The notes under the pieces are model-generated. The model saw only the letters and a program-made list of their open reading frames with translations, was not told the DNA's origin and did no database searches. A DNA stretch of 64,000 bases from Kribbella sp. VKM Ac-2568 (lineage in GTDB: Bacteria > Actinomycetota > Actinomycetes > Propionibacteriales > Kribbellaceae). Of the stretch, positions 26,981 to 36,556 are shown piece by piece; the stretch's first letter is position 1; every line of letters starts with the position of its first letter. The translations under genes were made by a program, and so were the position numbers. The stretch spans positions 101,830 through 165,829 of the forward strand of contig NZ_SLVF01000018.1 in assembly GCF_004345365.1 (NCBI RefSeq). The letters run 5' to 3'.

Positions 26981-26996
26981 TGGACGATATCGTCCA
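26981..26996. promoter_or_regulatory. 16-bp perfect palindrome, TetR-operator-like
   Basis: TGGACGATATCGTCCA, a perfect dyad 100 bases before the sigma-factor gene. It shares the GGAC-N6-GTCC layout with TAT core at 39000-39015 and 42523-42538. A site for one of the island TetR proteins is plausible but unproven. Confidence 0.5.
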
Positions 26997-27095
26997 CGTA
27001 GACTGCTTCACCGGGTCGACACGGAGGTGCCAGGCCCCTGGTCACTGTCATCGGGAGAGCGATGACTTCAGCGCAATTGATCGCGGGGAGATCCT

Positions 27096-27764
27096 GTGGA
27101 CGGCGATGCTTTCGAGCCCTGCTCGCAGGTGCGAGTCTCCACGGAGGTGGCGGTAGAGAATCGTGCCTGGGTTCACGAATTGAGTGTCGGTGGCGCTCGT
27201 GGCGAAGCAGCAAGTCGTAGGCTGCATGAAATTCTGCTCCGAGCGGCGAGGGTGGAGGTGGCGCGGCGGGCCTCACGCTTGCGACTGGCTGGCCCAGAGT
27301 TGGATGACATCGCGCACCAGGCCGCTGCCGACGCACTGCTGACGATCTGTCGCAAGGTTCAGACGTTCCGCGGGGACTGCAAGTTCACGACGTGGGCGTA
27401 TAAGTTCGTCGTCTTCGACGTTACCGCGAAGGTCGGTCGTCACTTCTGGCAGCGCGGCGGCGCCAGCATCGCGTTCGAGGAGGAAGACTGGGATCGTCTG
27501 CCGGCAGCAGGTGGTCTCGAGCCCGAGACCCACGCCGAGGGACGAGATCTGATGGATGCAGTGCACCGTGCGGTCGACGAAAAGCTGACGGAGAAGCAAC
27601 GGTTCGTCTTCGTTGCTCTGCTGAATGGGATGCCGACGGACGTCGTGGCAGACCGGATGGGCGCAACACATAACGCGATCTATAAGGTGATGTTCGACGC
27701 ACGCCGGAAGTTGCGAACTACGCTGACCGACGCCGGCTACCTTCCGGGACAGAAGATCGACTGA
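27096..27764 (+). CDS. ECF-type RNA polymerase sigma factor
   Basis: Sigma region 2 spans about residues 45-115 (ELDDIAHQAAADALLTICRK, FRGDCKFTTWAYKFVVFDV), and the region 4 helix-turn-helix about 160-212 (LTEKQRFVFVALLNG, ADRMGATHNAIYKVMFDARR, KLRTTL). This is region 2 plus 4 only, as in group IV sigma factors. No anti-sigma or zinc-finger gene follows, which is uncommon. GTG 27096 is assigned because no ATG precedes the conserved part. It has a palindrome about 100 bases upstream. The regulon is unknown. Confidence 0.9.
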   Translation: MDGDAFEPCSQVRVSTEVAVENRAWVHELSVGGARGEAASRRLHEILLRAARVEVARRASRLRLAGPELDDIAHQAAADALLTICRKVQTFRGDCKFTTWAYKFVVFDVTAKVGRHFWQRGGASIAFEEEDWDRLPAAGGLEPETHAEGRDLMDAVHRAVDEKLTEKQRFVFVALLNGMPTDVVADRMGATHNAIYKVMFDARRKLRTTLTDAGYLPGQKID

Positions 27765-27777
27765 ATTAGGACCTTCT

Positions 27778-28368
27778 TCAGCACGGATCTACTCGATCGC
27801 GCTTGCGGTTCGGTGGTGGGACCGACGCGTATGTCTCCAGCGCGGCTACGCACGTAGCGTATACGTTGCCACCAGGTATCGAAGCCAAGTTGCCGAAGAC
27901 GCCGGAGATAGTGGTAATCCGTCCCCAGCCGCGCCGGCCCATCGCCGGGATCACGGCACCCGACAGTGTCATCACGCTGTCCACATTGATGGTGAGAGCA
28001 CGGAGCACCGCCTCCTGGCGCACCCCGGTCACCGGGCCTAGCGGCATGACTGTCGCGGCATTGTTCACCAGGACGTCAACCTCGCCGAGCTCGCGCTCGA
28101 TTCCGTGGATGAGAGGCGGCACCGAACCGAGGTCATACAGGTCAGCACTGAACTGTACGGCGCGGCCACCAGCCGTCCGAATAGCATTCACCGTGGCGCC
28201 GGCGCCAGCCTCCGGCCTCACGACAACGGCGACCGCTGCACCAGCTGCCCCCAGTTCCTCGGCAATCGCCCGCCCGATCCCACCCCCGGCGCCTGTCACC
28301 AGGGCAACTCGGCCCGCGAGAGGCTTCGGGAGATTCAAGAGAGCGAGCATATTTGTTGGAGTCAGCAC
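27778..28368 (-). pseudogene. Short-chain dehydrogenase, C-terminally truncated
   Basis: The cofactor motif VTGAGGGIGRAIAEEL, NNAATV and the catalytic serine region (TTISGVFG) are intact. The catalytic YxxxK appears as YATCV, so the lysine is lost, and similarity ends about 15 residues later in PPPNRKRD. The normal 60-70 C-terminal residues that complete the fold are missing. Most likely a dead gene. It lies 225 bases downstream of, and co-directional with, a TetR gene. Confidence 0.8.
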
Positions 28369-28592
28369 GATGGCCGTCTCTTACTCGAGCGAACGGTCAA
28401 TCTGGGGGGAGATATCAGGGTTGATCATGGCATGGGGTCGGGACAATGTTGGGTGAGACCGGAGCGACGGACGGCGGGGGCTTCGAGTTGGAGGGCAGCC
28501 TCACACTGACAGAGCGAGGGGAGCGCGCTGGCAGCCTCCATACCGATCCGGTAGCGCTCGATGCTAGACCCCTCGTTGTCGTCTCTCCCGTC

Positions 28593-29222
28593 TCACGCCG
28601 AGGTGGCCTGTGCCTGGACTGAAGCCATTGCCAGCTCGAGCGCGATCTCCATTGGACCCGGATCGCGGGCCGCCTGAGCGAGGACATAGCCGCCTTGGAG
28701 TGCAGCCATGATGCCCGTTGCCAGTGCCTGCGTGTCTGCCTCTGGTCGGAGGGTACCGTTGGCCCGCATTCGCTCCAGGGCGTCGGCCAGCAACGAAATC
28801 CAGGCGGTCAGATGAGCGTCGAGATCGATCCGGGCGTCTTCGTCCCGATCGGACAGCTCAGTCGACAGCGACCCGAGCTCGCACCCGAGTGCGCCTCGGC
28901 GCACCGTGACCCGCTGGATGACGGCTCGGCGCCATCTGTCCAGGCCGCGGAGCGAGTCGACGCGGCGGAGATACTGCTCCTCTCGCTCCATGACGCGACT
29001 GCCGCGGAGCGCGATGACCGCCTGCACCAACGCGCTCTTGTCACTGAAATGGCGGTAGAACTGGGACTTGCTCGTCCCGCTCCCTGCGGTCACCTCGTCG
29101 AGGGTGGTGGCCGCGGCACCCTTGAGGGACATCAACTCGTCGGCGGCTGCGACAATCCGGGCTCGGGTGGCCACGCCGCGGGCAGTCAGGCGGCGGTCGA
29201 GCTCGTTCTGTGTCTCGGGCAC
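28593..29222 (-). CDS. TetR-family transcriptional regulator
   Basis: N-terminal helix-turn-helix: RARIVAAADELMSLKGAAAT, TLDEVTAGSGTSKSQFYRHF. A 209-residue protein with a TetR_C-like effector domain containing LGCELGSLSTELS and GIMAALQGGYVLAQ. The gene at 42788 is a clear paralogue with the same motifs (ALGSLASEVS, MAALQGGYMLSQ). The neighbouring truncated SDR was probably its target. The effector is unknown. Confidence 0.92.
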   Translation of the reverse strand: MPETQNELDRRLTARGVATRARIVAAADELMSLKGAAATTLDEVTAGSGTSKSQFYRHFSDKSALVQAVIALRGSRVMEREEQYLRRVDSLRGLDRWRRAVIQRVTVRRGALGCELGSLSTELSDRDEDARIDLDAHLTAWISLLADALERMRANGTLRPEADTQALATGIMAALQGGYVLAQAARDPGPMEIALELAMASVQAQATSA

Positions 29223-29512
29223 GGGGAGAGCTTATCGGTGCGCCCCACAGTTGGCGGTTGATCAGGTTCCAGCCACGCAGTACGACTCTCCCCGATGCCG
29301 ACACTAATCAGCCAAAGCCACATCGAGCCCGTGCCCTATCTCATGCCAGCGCCACAGTTGATCGAATGCGGCAACTGACCTGAGGTTCTGCATGCGGCGC
29401 GTCCTGAACTGTTGCCCAACACAAGCACACGCCGATACGGCCAGGCCTGAGAGGCACGAAGTCGCGCAACGGCGACGTCCCGCTGTCGAACGGCCGGAAG
29501 GACACCCTCCTT

Positions 29513-30964
29513 CTAGCCCGGATGACTCCGGGAGCCGGCGATGTGATCGCCGGTCAGCTCATGCGGGTCAGGCACCTGGGCGGGAAAGTGTGCTGGTGCG
29601 CCCGCTGCCACGGGCTCGGTGGGCTCGCCGGCCTCCCTCCGCTGACGGGCGCCGAGGCTGGCGGCGATGAACTCGGCCCGCGGGTGCTGCACCGACAGCA
29701 GCGACACGATGTCGCGCCCGTAGAACAGTGCAGCCGCCCAGACGAGTGCCACCCGCACCTTGCGCTCCCACGTCGGGATCGCCAGCACATGGTAACCGCG
29801 GTGCATGAGCCAGGCGAGCGGGCCCTTGATGACGATCCGGCGGTACTGGAAGATCCCCTTGCCGAGGCCGAGTGTGGCGACGGTGCCGAGACTGTGGTGC
29901 CTGTACGGCTTCACCTTCCGGCCTCGTAGGTCGGCGACGATGTTCTTGGCCAGCCGCTTGCCCTGCCGGACCGCGTGCTGGGCGTTGGGGACGGTGAACG
30001 AGCCGCCGGGGCTGTCTGAGGCGAGATCGGGGACAGCAGCGTTGTCGCCGGCCGCCCAGGCATCCGGGATGGCAGCGTCTGGGGTGCCGATGCGCAGGTC
30101 TGTGCGGACCCGGAACAGGCCGGCACGGTCGACCGGCAGGTCGGTGTGCCGGGCGACGACGGGGTTGCTCTGGTTGCCGGCGACCCAGACGAGCACGTGG
30201 TTGTCGTACTCGGTGCCGTCCGACAGCAAGATGTGATCGTTCTTGGCGGATACCAGGCTAGCGCCGAGGTGGACCCGGGCCCCGCGCTTCTCCAGGTGCC
30301 GGACCACCCATCGCGCGGGCTCGGCGGCGACCTCGGGCAGGATCCGGTCGCGCAGCTCGACCAGATGGAAGTCGAGTTCGTCCACGCTCAGCTCGGCGTA
30401 GTGCTTGAGCAGGGCCGTGGCCAGCGAGAGCATCTCGCCGAAGACCTCGACGCCGGTGAAACCGCCGCCGACGACGGTCACCGTCAGCAGCTTGCGCCGC
30501 TCCGGGCCGGGCGGGAGCGTGGCCGCCCGCTCGAACGCCGTCAGCAGCCGGTCGCGGGTCGCCACGGCCTCTTCGACGTACTTGATCCCGATGGCATCGT
30601 CGGCGACACCCGGGATGGGAAAGGTTCGGGTCACTGCTCCGGCGGTTATGACGATGGTGTCGTATGGCAGCTCCTGCTCAGGGCCGTCGGCGGGCCGGAC
30701 GTTGGCCAGCCGGTGCGCGTGGTCGATGTGGACGACGCTGCCGACGATCAGGTGCGTCCGCGGCAGGTGCCGGCGCAACGAGACTGCGACGTGCCGGGCT
30801 TCGATGGAGCCGGCCGTCACCTCGGGCAGGAACGGTTGGTAGGTCATGTATGGCCGCGGATCGACGAGCGTCACCGACGCCTCGTCGGTCCGCAGCTTCT
30901 TCTCCAACTTCCAAGCGGTGTAGAAGCCGGCATAGCCGCCGCCCACGACCAGGACCTTTCGCAT
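29513..30964 (-). CDS. Type II NADH dehydrogenase-like FAD oxidoreductase
   Basis: NDH-2-like flavoprotein transferring electrons from NADH to quinone without proton pumping (family role). FAD motif VVVGGGYAGFYTAW-like at the N-terminus, DPRPYMTYQPFLPEV, NAD motif VVGGGFTGVEVFGE, and C-terminal GDNAAVPD with a PNAQHAVRQGK block and FYGRDIVSLL amphipathic membrane anchor. Start ATG 30964 (MRKVLVVG) is preferred over the frame start at 30982. It is in the island, away from other respiratory genes, so possibly a second copy. No adjacent operon partner. Confidence 0.9.
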   Translation of the reverse strand: MRKVLVVGGGYAGFYTAWKLEKKLRTDEASVTLVDPRPYMTYQPFLPEVTAGSIEARHVAVSLRRHLPRTHLIVGSVVHIDHAHRLANVRPADGPEQELPYDTIVITAGAVTRTFPIPGVADDAIGIKYVEEAVATRDRLLTAFERAATLPPGPERRKLLTVTVVGGGFTGVEVFGEMLSLATALLKHYAELSVDELDFHLVELRDRILPEVAAEPARWVVRHLEKRGARVHLGASLVSAKNDHILLSDGTEYDNHVLVWVAGNQSNPVVARHTDLPVDRAGLFRVRTDLRIGTPDAAIPDAWAAGDNAAVPDLASDSPGGSFTVPNAQHAVRQGKRLAKNIVADLRGRKVKPYRHHSLGTVATLGLGKGIFQYRRIVIKGPLAWLMHRGYHVLAIPTWERKVRVALVWAAALFYGRDIVSLLSVQHPRAEFIAASLGARQRREAGEPTEPVAAGAPAHFPAQVPDPHELTGDHIAGSRSHPG

Positions 30965-31091
30965 CACTGCCTCCTCGAGCACGACTGCGTACGGGTCGGC
31001 CGAGTCACGGTCTCGCCGACATTGCCGGTAGTTCCCCCGCGGGCGCGGTGCCCATCCAGGTAGCGGACCAGTCCGATGACGTCTGCCGGTA

Positions 31092-32141
31092 TGAGTCGCC
31101 CGACCTGGCCACGCGGCTGACGCCGATCCACAAGGAGGGCAGGACCGCCCGCTGTCCCCGAGTTCTCACGGACGAACGCGGATGACCGTCTTCCCCTGGA
31201 TCCGCTCGGTCGGATTGAAGGCCTCGACGGCGTCGTCGAGGGTCGCGACTTGGCCGATGTTCGCCCTCAGTCGTCCGTCCCGCACCCGCCGGGCGATCTC
31301 ACCCAGTTGGGCACGATCCGACACGACAACGAAGTCGATCGCCAGGCCATCAGCGGGCCGCGCCTCGGGCGGGCCGGCGACGGTCACCAACGTTCCGCCA
31401 GCCCGAACCAGACCCGCGGACCGCCTCCCGATGTCGCCACCGAAGACGTCGAACACCAGATCGACTCCGCCGACGTCTTCCAGGGCGTCGTTCTCGAGGT
31501 CGACGAACTCCTGCGCCCCGAAGCCGAGCGCCGGCTGCCGGTGAGCAGCGCGCCCGGTGCCGATGACGTAGGCGCCGGCCTCCCGCGCGAGCTGCGTCAC
31601 CATCGAACCGACTGCGCCTGCCGCGCCGTGCACGAGGACGCTCCGCCCCGCCCGGAGGCGACCGTGCTCGAACAGCCCCTGCCACGCGGTCAGACCCGTC
31701 ATCGCGACGCCCGCGCCCACCGTGAAATCAACGTCGCCCGGCAGCGGCGCAAGGTTACGCGCCTCGACGGCTGCGTACTCCGCGAGCGTGCCGTCGCGAG
31801 TCCAGTCCGTGAGGCCGAACACCCGCTGCCCCACCGACAGCCCCGTCGCTCCATAGCTGAGCGCAGTGACCACTCCGGCCAGCTCATGTCCGGGGATCGA
31901 CGGCGTCCGGTCACGGCCGAGGCGATCGGTCCAGGTCGAGGGCCACTCCAGCTCATTCCCGGTAAATCCCGACGCATGAACTTCCACGACGACGTCGCCG
32001 TAGTTCGCGCCCTCAAGGCTGGCGAGCCTCGCCGCATCCGGCTCAGGCCGCTCCACCAGCGTCATCCCGGCCGTCCCCGCGGCCTGATCCGTCACCACAA
32101 TCGCCTTCATCCGGCACCTCCCTGTATCCAATCCTCGCCTG
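31092..32141 (-). repeat. Inverted duplication unit, left copy
   Basis: Covers the oxidoreductase gene (32110-31166), its 30-base leader (minus strand CAGGCGAGGATTGGATACAG onward) and part of a convergent gene end beyond its stop. The same order recurs on the opposite strand at 33937-34966. The convergent ends read SPDLATRLTPIHKEGRT here and SPHLATRLTMIYEHGRT there. Boundaries are approximate. Confidence 0.7.
31166..32110 (-). CDS. Zinc-independent MDR oxidoreductase (quinone oxidoreductase-like)
   Basis: NADPH-dependent medium-chain reductase, quinone-oxidoreductase subgroup. N-terminal GroES-like domain (SIPGHELAGVV, VGQRVFG), no structural zinc cysteines, and a Rossmann domain with HGAAGAVGSMVTQLA. 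Start ATG 32110 (MKAIVVTD) agrees with the twin gene at 33968; the frame is open farther upstream. Compared with the twin it has about six extra residues near position 28 and is about 90% identical over the aligned part. Function unknown but probably the same as the twin. Confidence 0.9.
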   Translation of the reverse strand: MKAIVVTDQAAGTAGMTLVERPEPDAARLASLEGANYGDVVVEVHASGFTGNELEWPSTWTDRLGRDRTPSIPGHELAGVVTALSYGATGLSVGQRVFGLTDWTRDGTLAEYAAVEARNLAPLPGDVDFTVGAGVAMTGLTAWQGLFEHGRLRAGRSVLVHGAAGAVGSMVTQLAREAGAYVIGTGRAAHRQPALGFGAQEFVDLENDALEDVGGVDLVFDVFGGDIGRRSAGLVRAGGTLVTVAGPPEARPADGLAIDFVVVSDRAQLGEIARRVRDGRLRANIGQVATLDDAVEAFNPTERIQGKTVIRVRP

Positions 32142-32250
32142 CACAGCATTTTCCGTTCACAGCATGGTTTCCCCGCGGGCGGGGGTCTGCGGACGCGTAC
32201 GGTCACGTCCGCAGCCCCGCCGGCGCGATTCCGGCGTTACGTTTCGAGGG

Positions 32251-33024
32251 TCAGTTGCGGCCCGCCATGATGCCGCCGTCGACGTCGACGATGGCGCCGG
32301 TCATCCAGCTCGACTTGTCCGACAGCAGGAACGACACCGCATTCGCGATGTCTTCCGGGCTGCCGACCCGGCCCAGCGGGTGGAAGCTGTCGAAGCTGTC
32401 GACGGTTTCATCGAACTTGTTCGCTGGGACGAAGCCCAGGTACAAGGGTGTCTTCACGACCGCGGGCGCGACCGCGTTGACCCGGATACCGTGCGGCGCC
32501 AGCTCGATCGCGAGCGCCTTGGTGAACGAGTGGATGCCGCCCTTCTGCACGGAATAGCCGGAGTGCGGCGTCGCCGCAATGCCCTGGTGCGCCCACATCG
32601 AGCCGATGTTGACGATGGCGCCACCCTGGCCCCCGGCGACCATACTCGCGACGACGGTCTGCGTGATGAAGAACAGCGCGCGGTTCAGTTCGTTGTACGA
32701 GTCGTAGAAGGATTCGTCGTACTCGCTGAACGCCTTCGGGATGAAGAAACCCGCGGCGTTGACGAGCAGAGTCGCGTCAGCGTGCTCGGCGGCGAGCTGC
32801 TTTCGGACCTCGGGGACCTGGTCACGGTCGGTCAGCTCCGCGGTGATGCCCCACGCCTTTCCGTTCTGCGACAACGTTTCGACCGCGGCCCGGACCTTGT
32901 CCTGGTCTCGGCCCGTGATCACGGCGGTGCCGCCCGCGGCGACCACCTGCTGGGCTGTGGCGAGACCCATGCCGCTGCTGCCGCCGACGACCACCACCTT
33001 GCGGCCCTCGAAGCTCTCACTCAT
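32251..33024 (-). CDS. Short-chain dehydrogenase/reductase
   Basis: NAD(P)-dependent oxidoreductase between the inverted oxidoreductase twins. Cofactor motif VVGGSSGMGLATAQ, NAAGF, catalytic GSMWAH serine and YSVQKGG tyrosine-lysine, and a C-terminal WMTGAIVDVDGG block typical of classical SDRs. ATG 33024 gives 257 residues; the frame extends upstream but without similarity. It is transcribed in the same direction as the left oxidoreductase, 140 bases upstream of it, so they may be co-expressed. Confidence 0.93.
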   Translation of the reverse strand: MSESFEGRKVVVVGGSSGMGLATAQQVVAAGGTAVITGRDQDKVRAAVETLSQNGKAWGITAELTDRDQVPEVRKQLAAEHADATLLVNAAGFFIPKAFSEYDESFYDSYNELNRALFFITQTVVASMVAGGQGGAIVNIGSMWAHQGIAATPHSGYSVQKGGIHSFTKALAIELAPHGIRVNAVAPAVVKTPLYLGFVPANKFDETVDSFDSFHPLGRVGSPEDIANAVSFLLSDKSSWMTGAIVDVDGGIMAGRN

Positions 33025-33348
33025 GACAGTTGTTCCTTCCCACCGAATGGCGATTTGTGTTGCCAGAAGCCGGTTCCCCGGGACTGGCTCGACGTCCGTG
33101 GAACTCGGCGCCCGCTGGTCCAAGTCGGACAGTTCGTCGCCAGCGGACGCATCCCGGTCAGACGCCCCGAACCTAGTCGCGGCAGAACTGGTCGGTCAAG
33201 TCCACTTTCTGAATGAGACGGATCCCATCTCGGCGGCGATACGCCAATAATTCTGGCGCAAGGACGGCACCCAGGGAGCGCGTCAAGACACATTATTCGG
33301 ACGCTATGGTCCATAAGAGGCAGGGTTCACGAGAATACAACCGGCCCC

Positions 33349-33363
33349 GTACGGTGTCCGTAC
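33349..33363. promoter_or_regulatory. Perfect inverted repeat upstream of the SDR gene
   Basis: GTACGG-TGT-CCGTAC, an uninterrupted 15-base dyad in the region between the divergent SDR (33024) and the enol-lactonase fragment. A plausible regulator site, assigned only by symmetry and location. Confidence 0.35.
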
Positions 33364-33431
33364 AGTTGCGTGTCCAGGTGCGTTTCACCTGGTTCCCCAG
33401 CTTCACGCCGAAAGGCCGGGAAGGGGGAGAG

Positions 33432-33668
33432 GTGATCGCGACCATGGATCTGCGAGACGACCTGCCCTCGATCAGCATCCCGACTCTGGCCATCGCAGGC
33501 GCCGATGACCCCGCGACGCCGGTCCCCCACCTTCAGGCGATTGCCGAATCAGTGCAGAACGGTCAGCTCCTCGTCGTACCGCAGTCTGCTCATCTCGCCA
33601 ACGACGAACAGCCCGAGATCATCACCGAGGCCCTCCTCGCCCACCTGCGAGTCGGCCAAGCTATTCAC
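33432..33668 (+). pseudogene. Alpha/beta-hydrolase (3-oxoadipate enol-lactonase-like) C-terminal fragment
   Basis: The plus-strand frame reads MDLRDDLPSISIPTLAIAGA, DDPATPVPHLQAIAES, VVPQSAHLANDEQPEIITEA, the last third of PcaD-like hydrolases with the catalytic Asp (GADDP) and His (AHLAN). The nucleophile elbow and everything before are missing. It lacks a credible start and has decayed leader DNA before it. Confidence 0.72.
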
Positions 33669-33936
33669 GGACGGCTGAACAGTTGTCTCTCGACGTGCCC
33701 GGAGTCTGAGCCACACCGTGCGGCGACACCAGGCCGCGCCTAGCCCCACCGACCCGGATGCCCGCTCTCGTGGCGTACGGGGAGAGATGATCTTAGGAGT
33801 GGCGGACGGGCCCGGCGGGGATGGCAACCTGGACCAGCTGTCAACGACGTTGGCCTTGGATCACCACAGCTACTGATCAGCGTGGGTAAGACGCCGAGAT
33901 CTGGTGCCACAAACACTGGGGAACCGAAAGGTCATA

Positions 33937-34966
33937 CAGGCGAGAATTGGATACAGGGAGGTGCCGGATGAAGGCGATTGTGGTGACGGATCAGGCCGCG
34001 GGAATGGCCGGGATGACGCTGGTGGAGCGGCCCGAGCCGGAGGCGGCGGGGAACGATGTCCTCGTTGAGGTTCATGCGTCGGGATTCACCCCGGGTGAGC
34101 TGTCATGGCCCTCCAACTGGACCGATCGCCTCGGCCGTGACCGGACGCCGTCGATCCCCGGGCACGAGCTGGCCGGGGTGGTCAGCGCCCTCGGGTATGG
34201 CACGACGGGGCTGTCTGTGGGGCAGCGGGTGTTCGGCATCACGGACTGGACTCGCGACGGCACTTTGGCGGAGTACGTGGCCGTCGAGGCGCGTAACCTT
34301 GCGCCGCTGCCGGGCGACGTTGATTTCACGGTGGGCGCGAGCCTGCCGATCTCGGGTCTGACCGCGTGGCAGGGACTGTTCGAGCACGGCCGCCTCCGGG
34401 CGGGGCAGAGCGTCCTCGTGCACGGCGCGGCCGGCGCAGTCGGGTCGATGGTGACGCAGCTCGCGCGGGAGGCCGGCGCCTACGTCATCGGCACCGGGCG
34501 CGCTGCTCACCGGCAGCCGGCGCTCAGCTTCGGGACGCAGGAGTTCGTCGACCTCGACAACGACGCCCTGGAAGACGTCGGCGGAGTCGATCTGGTGTTC
34601 GACGTCTTCGGTGGCGACATCGGGCAGCGGTCCGCGGGTCTGGTTCGGGCCGGCGGAACGCTGGTGACCATCGCCGGCCCGCCCGAGGCGCGGCCCGCTG
34701 ATGGACTAGCGATCGACTTCGTTGTCGAATCTGATCGCCGCCAACTGGGTGAGATCGCCCGGCGCGTGCGGGACGGACGACTGAAGGCGAACATCGGCCA
34801 AGTCGCGACCCTCGACGACGCCGTCGCCGCCTTCAACCCGACCGAGCGAGTCAAGGGGAAGACGGTCATCCGCGTTCGTCCGTGACGACTTAGGGCCGGC
34901 GACCTGTCCTTCCGTGCTCGTAGATCATCGTCAACCGCGTGGCGAGGTGAGGCGACCCGCCGCGAC
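33937..34966 (+). repeat. Inverted duplication unit, right copy
   Basis: Same content as 31092-32141 in opposite orientation: shared leader, oxidoreductase gene, and convergent gene end. Homology continues about 80 bases past the stop codon. Boundaries are approximate. Confidence 0.7.
33968..34885 (+). CDS. Zinc-independent MDR oxidoreductase, twin copy
   Basis: Second copy of the gene at 31166, about 90% identical in sequence after residue 35 (about 26 differences in 265). SIPGHELAGVV, HGAAGAVGSM and GTGRAAHRQPAL are unchanged. The leader GGATACAGGGAGGTGCCGG, including the ribosome site GGGAGG, is identical. The 12-residue N-terminal region differs by an indel. Both copies are intact, so they may be diverging in substrate use. 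Confidence 0.9.
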   Translation: MKAIVVTDQAAGMAGMTLVERPEPEAAGNDVLVEVHASGFTPGELSWPSNWTDRLGRDRTPSIPGHELAGVVSALGYGTTGLSVGQRVFGITDWTRDGTLAEYVAVEARNLAPLPGDVDFTVGASLPISGLTAWQGLFEHGRLRAGQSVLVHGAAGAVGSMVTQLAREAGAYVIGTGRAAHRQPALSFGTQEFVDLDNDALEDVGGVDLVFDVFGGDIGQRSAGLVRAGGTLVTIAGPPEARPADGLAIDFVVESDRRQLGEIARRVRDGRLKANIGQVATLDDAVAAFNPTERVKGKTVIRVRP

Positions 34967-35205
34967 GCCGACACGACATCCGCGGTCGCGGGTCCCGTAC
35001 GGACTGTCGTTTACGGATAGGAAGACCCCTCTGGTGGCGAGCAACCTCGTCGCAAATACGAGGTTGACATTCTCCGAGCACCCGGGTGAGATCAGGGTCT
35101 TCACCACTGTCGGGAAGTGTGTCGACGTCGTCCGACGCAGGCCGGCGACCACCACTTCCGGGAGTGCGCGTTACGCCGCGCACCCAGCACAGAAGCGGGT
35201 CGCTG
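34886..35205. other. Unassigned interval
   Basis: Contains the decayed convergent gene end noted in the inverted duplication (34890-34960, minus strand) and then about 240 bases with no gene I can support. A frame from 35155 to 34931 on the minus strand is weakly protein-like but has no recognisable family. Confidence 0.4.
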
Positions 35206-36162
35206 TCACACGAGCAGCGCCTCGAGCTCCGGAAGTCGGCCGAACATGTCGGGTAGGCCGCGCACGCCGTTGTGCACGGACTCGTGCGACAGCGCGAGGT
35301 CAGGGCCTGTGCTCGCCTCGACACCGGCGAGGCAGCGGAGGATGTTCCACCTTGTGTGCCCCAGCCAGCCGCCGATCATGAACACGAACCAGCTTGGACC
35401 CGACGGCGGCAGCGCTCCGCCCTCTGCGACATAGCCGTCGAGGACCGAGCGGAAGATGGTGGGCTCGATGTCGTCGAAGCCAGGTCCCTTCGCGAGGCTC
35501 AGCGCGGTCGAGCCGAGCTCACTGGCCAGGTCGAGCATCCCCGAGAGCTCCCAGTCGAGCACCACCGGCCGACCGTCTCGAGCGAGCAGGTTCCACGGTT
35601 GGATGTCCCTGTGGGTCAGCACGACGGGGCCTGGCCGTTCGCAGGTGTCGACGAAGTGGGCGATCGCGAGGAACGTCTCGACGTGGGAGGCGAGCTCGTC
35701 GGCCCACGGCTGTCCGGTCGCCGCCGCCCGCTCGGCGAGCTCGGGCCAGTCCCGTGACGTCGGGTCCTCGATCGACACGTGGGTCCACTCGACGTCGAGC
35801 GCGTGGATGCGCGCGAGGATCTCACCGATCTCGAACGCGTACGCCGCCGACACCGGCGCTTCGGGGACCTTCTCTCCCTCGACCCACCGGTGGACGAGCG
35901 TGTGGTGGCTGGCCGAGATCGGCTCTGGCATCGGAATACCGGCAGCGAAGGCCGCCCGCTCGAACCTGAACACGTCCTCGACGTGGTAGGTCCAGCGGCG
36001 GTCGACGAGGTTCAACTCCTTCACCGCGAACGACCCCTGGTCGGTGTCGAGCCGGTACATCCGGTTGGCGAACCCGCCGTGGACGCGGATCATCGGCCCG
36101 ATCGGCGCGCCGAGATGCGAAAGGTTAGAGGGCACCTCGTCGTCCGCGGTCACCCCACGCAA
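35206..36162 (-). CDS. APH-family phosphotransferase
   Basis: Aminoglycoside-phosphotransferase/choline-kinase fold, 318 residues. N-terminal lobe has FAVKELN (ATP-lysine), and the C-lobe has the catalytic loop LTHRDIQPWNLL and the metal-binding VLDWELSG. The substrate cannot be told from sequence; many such genes act on small alcohols or amines rather than antibiotics. It stands alone, divergent from the 36.2-kb segment. Confidence 0.87.
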   Translation of the reverse strand: MRGVTADDEVPSNLSHLGAPIGPMIRVHGGFANRMYRLDTDQGSFAVKELNLVDRRWTYHVEDVFRFERAAFAAGIPMPEPISASHHTLVHRWVEGEKVPEAPVSAAYAFEIGEILARIHALDVEWTHVSIEDPTSRDWPELAERAAATGQPWADELASHVETFLAIAHFVDTCERPGPVVLTHRDIQPWNLLARDGRPVVLDWELSGMLDLASELGSTALSLAKGPGFDDIEPTIFRSVLDGYVAEGGALPPSGPSWFVFMIGGWLGHTRWNILRCLAGVEASTGPDLALSHESVHNGVRGLPDMFGRLPELEALLV

Positions 36163-36556
36163 TCTAGGGCTCGCAGTTCATCGATGCACCGGAATTTCCC
36201 TGGGACCACCGAGGCCGCCAAGGTCACCATGGACGAGAAGCTGATCGACGTGTGCGGCACCGTGGAGTCGATCCTGGACATCCTGCGTGAAGCCGAGCGC
36301 TGGCACCACCAGGTCTCGAAGGTCGTGCTCGACAGCGAAGACGAGGGCCGGGTGGAGCTCGTCGCGATCCGGATCGAGAGATCCAGAAGATTCTGGCCTG
36401 GCTCTTGCCCCAGCCTCGGCGACCGCTACAGCGGCGAGGACATTCCAATGACCGGTCTCGATACCAGGAATGGCCGGCCACTTCGGCGCAGCGGCGATGA
36501 CCTGTTCTCCCGCTCCGGTAAGCACGTGGGCCGCATCCATGGTCTCCTCGACTTGT
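36163..36556. other. Segment with weak coding potential
   Basis: Two opposite frames are open here. The minus frame starts with AHVLTGAGEQVIAAAPKWPA, and the plus frame reads IDVCGTVESILDILREAERW. Neither matches a family I know. The segment sits between an intact kinase and clear gene fragments and is probably more of the same debris. Confidence 0.3.

Noticed and set aside
34931..35155. A 74-residue minus-strand protein in the 34.9-35.2 kb gap
   Set aside because: Weakly protein-like but no start-site support, domain or conserved neighbour; left as unassigned.
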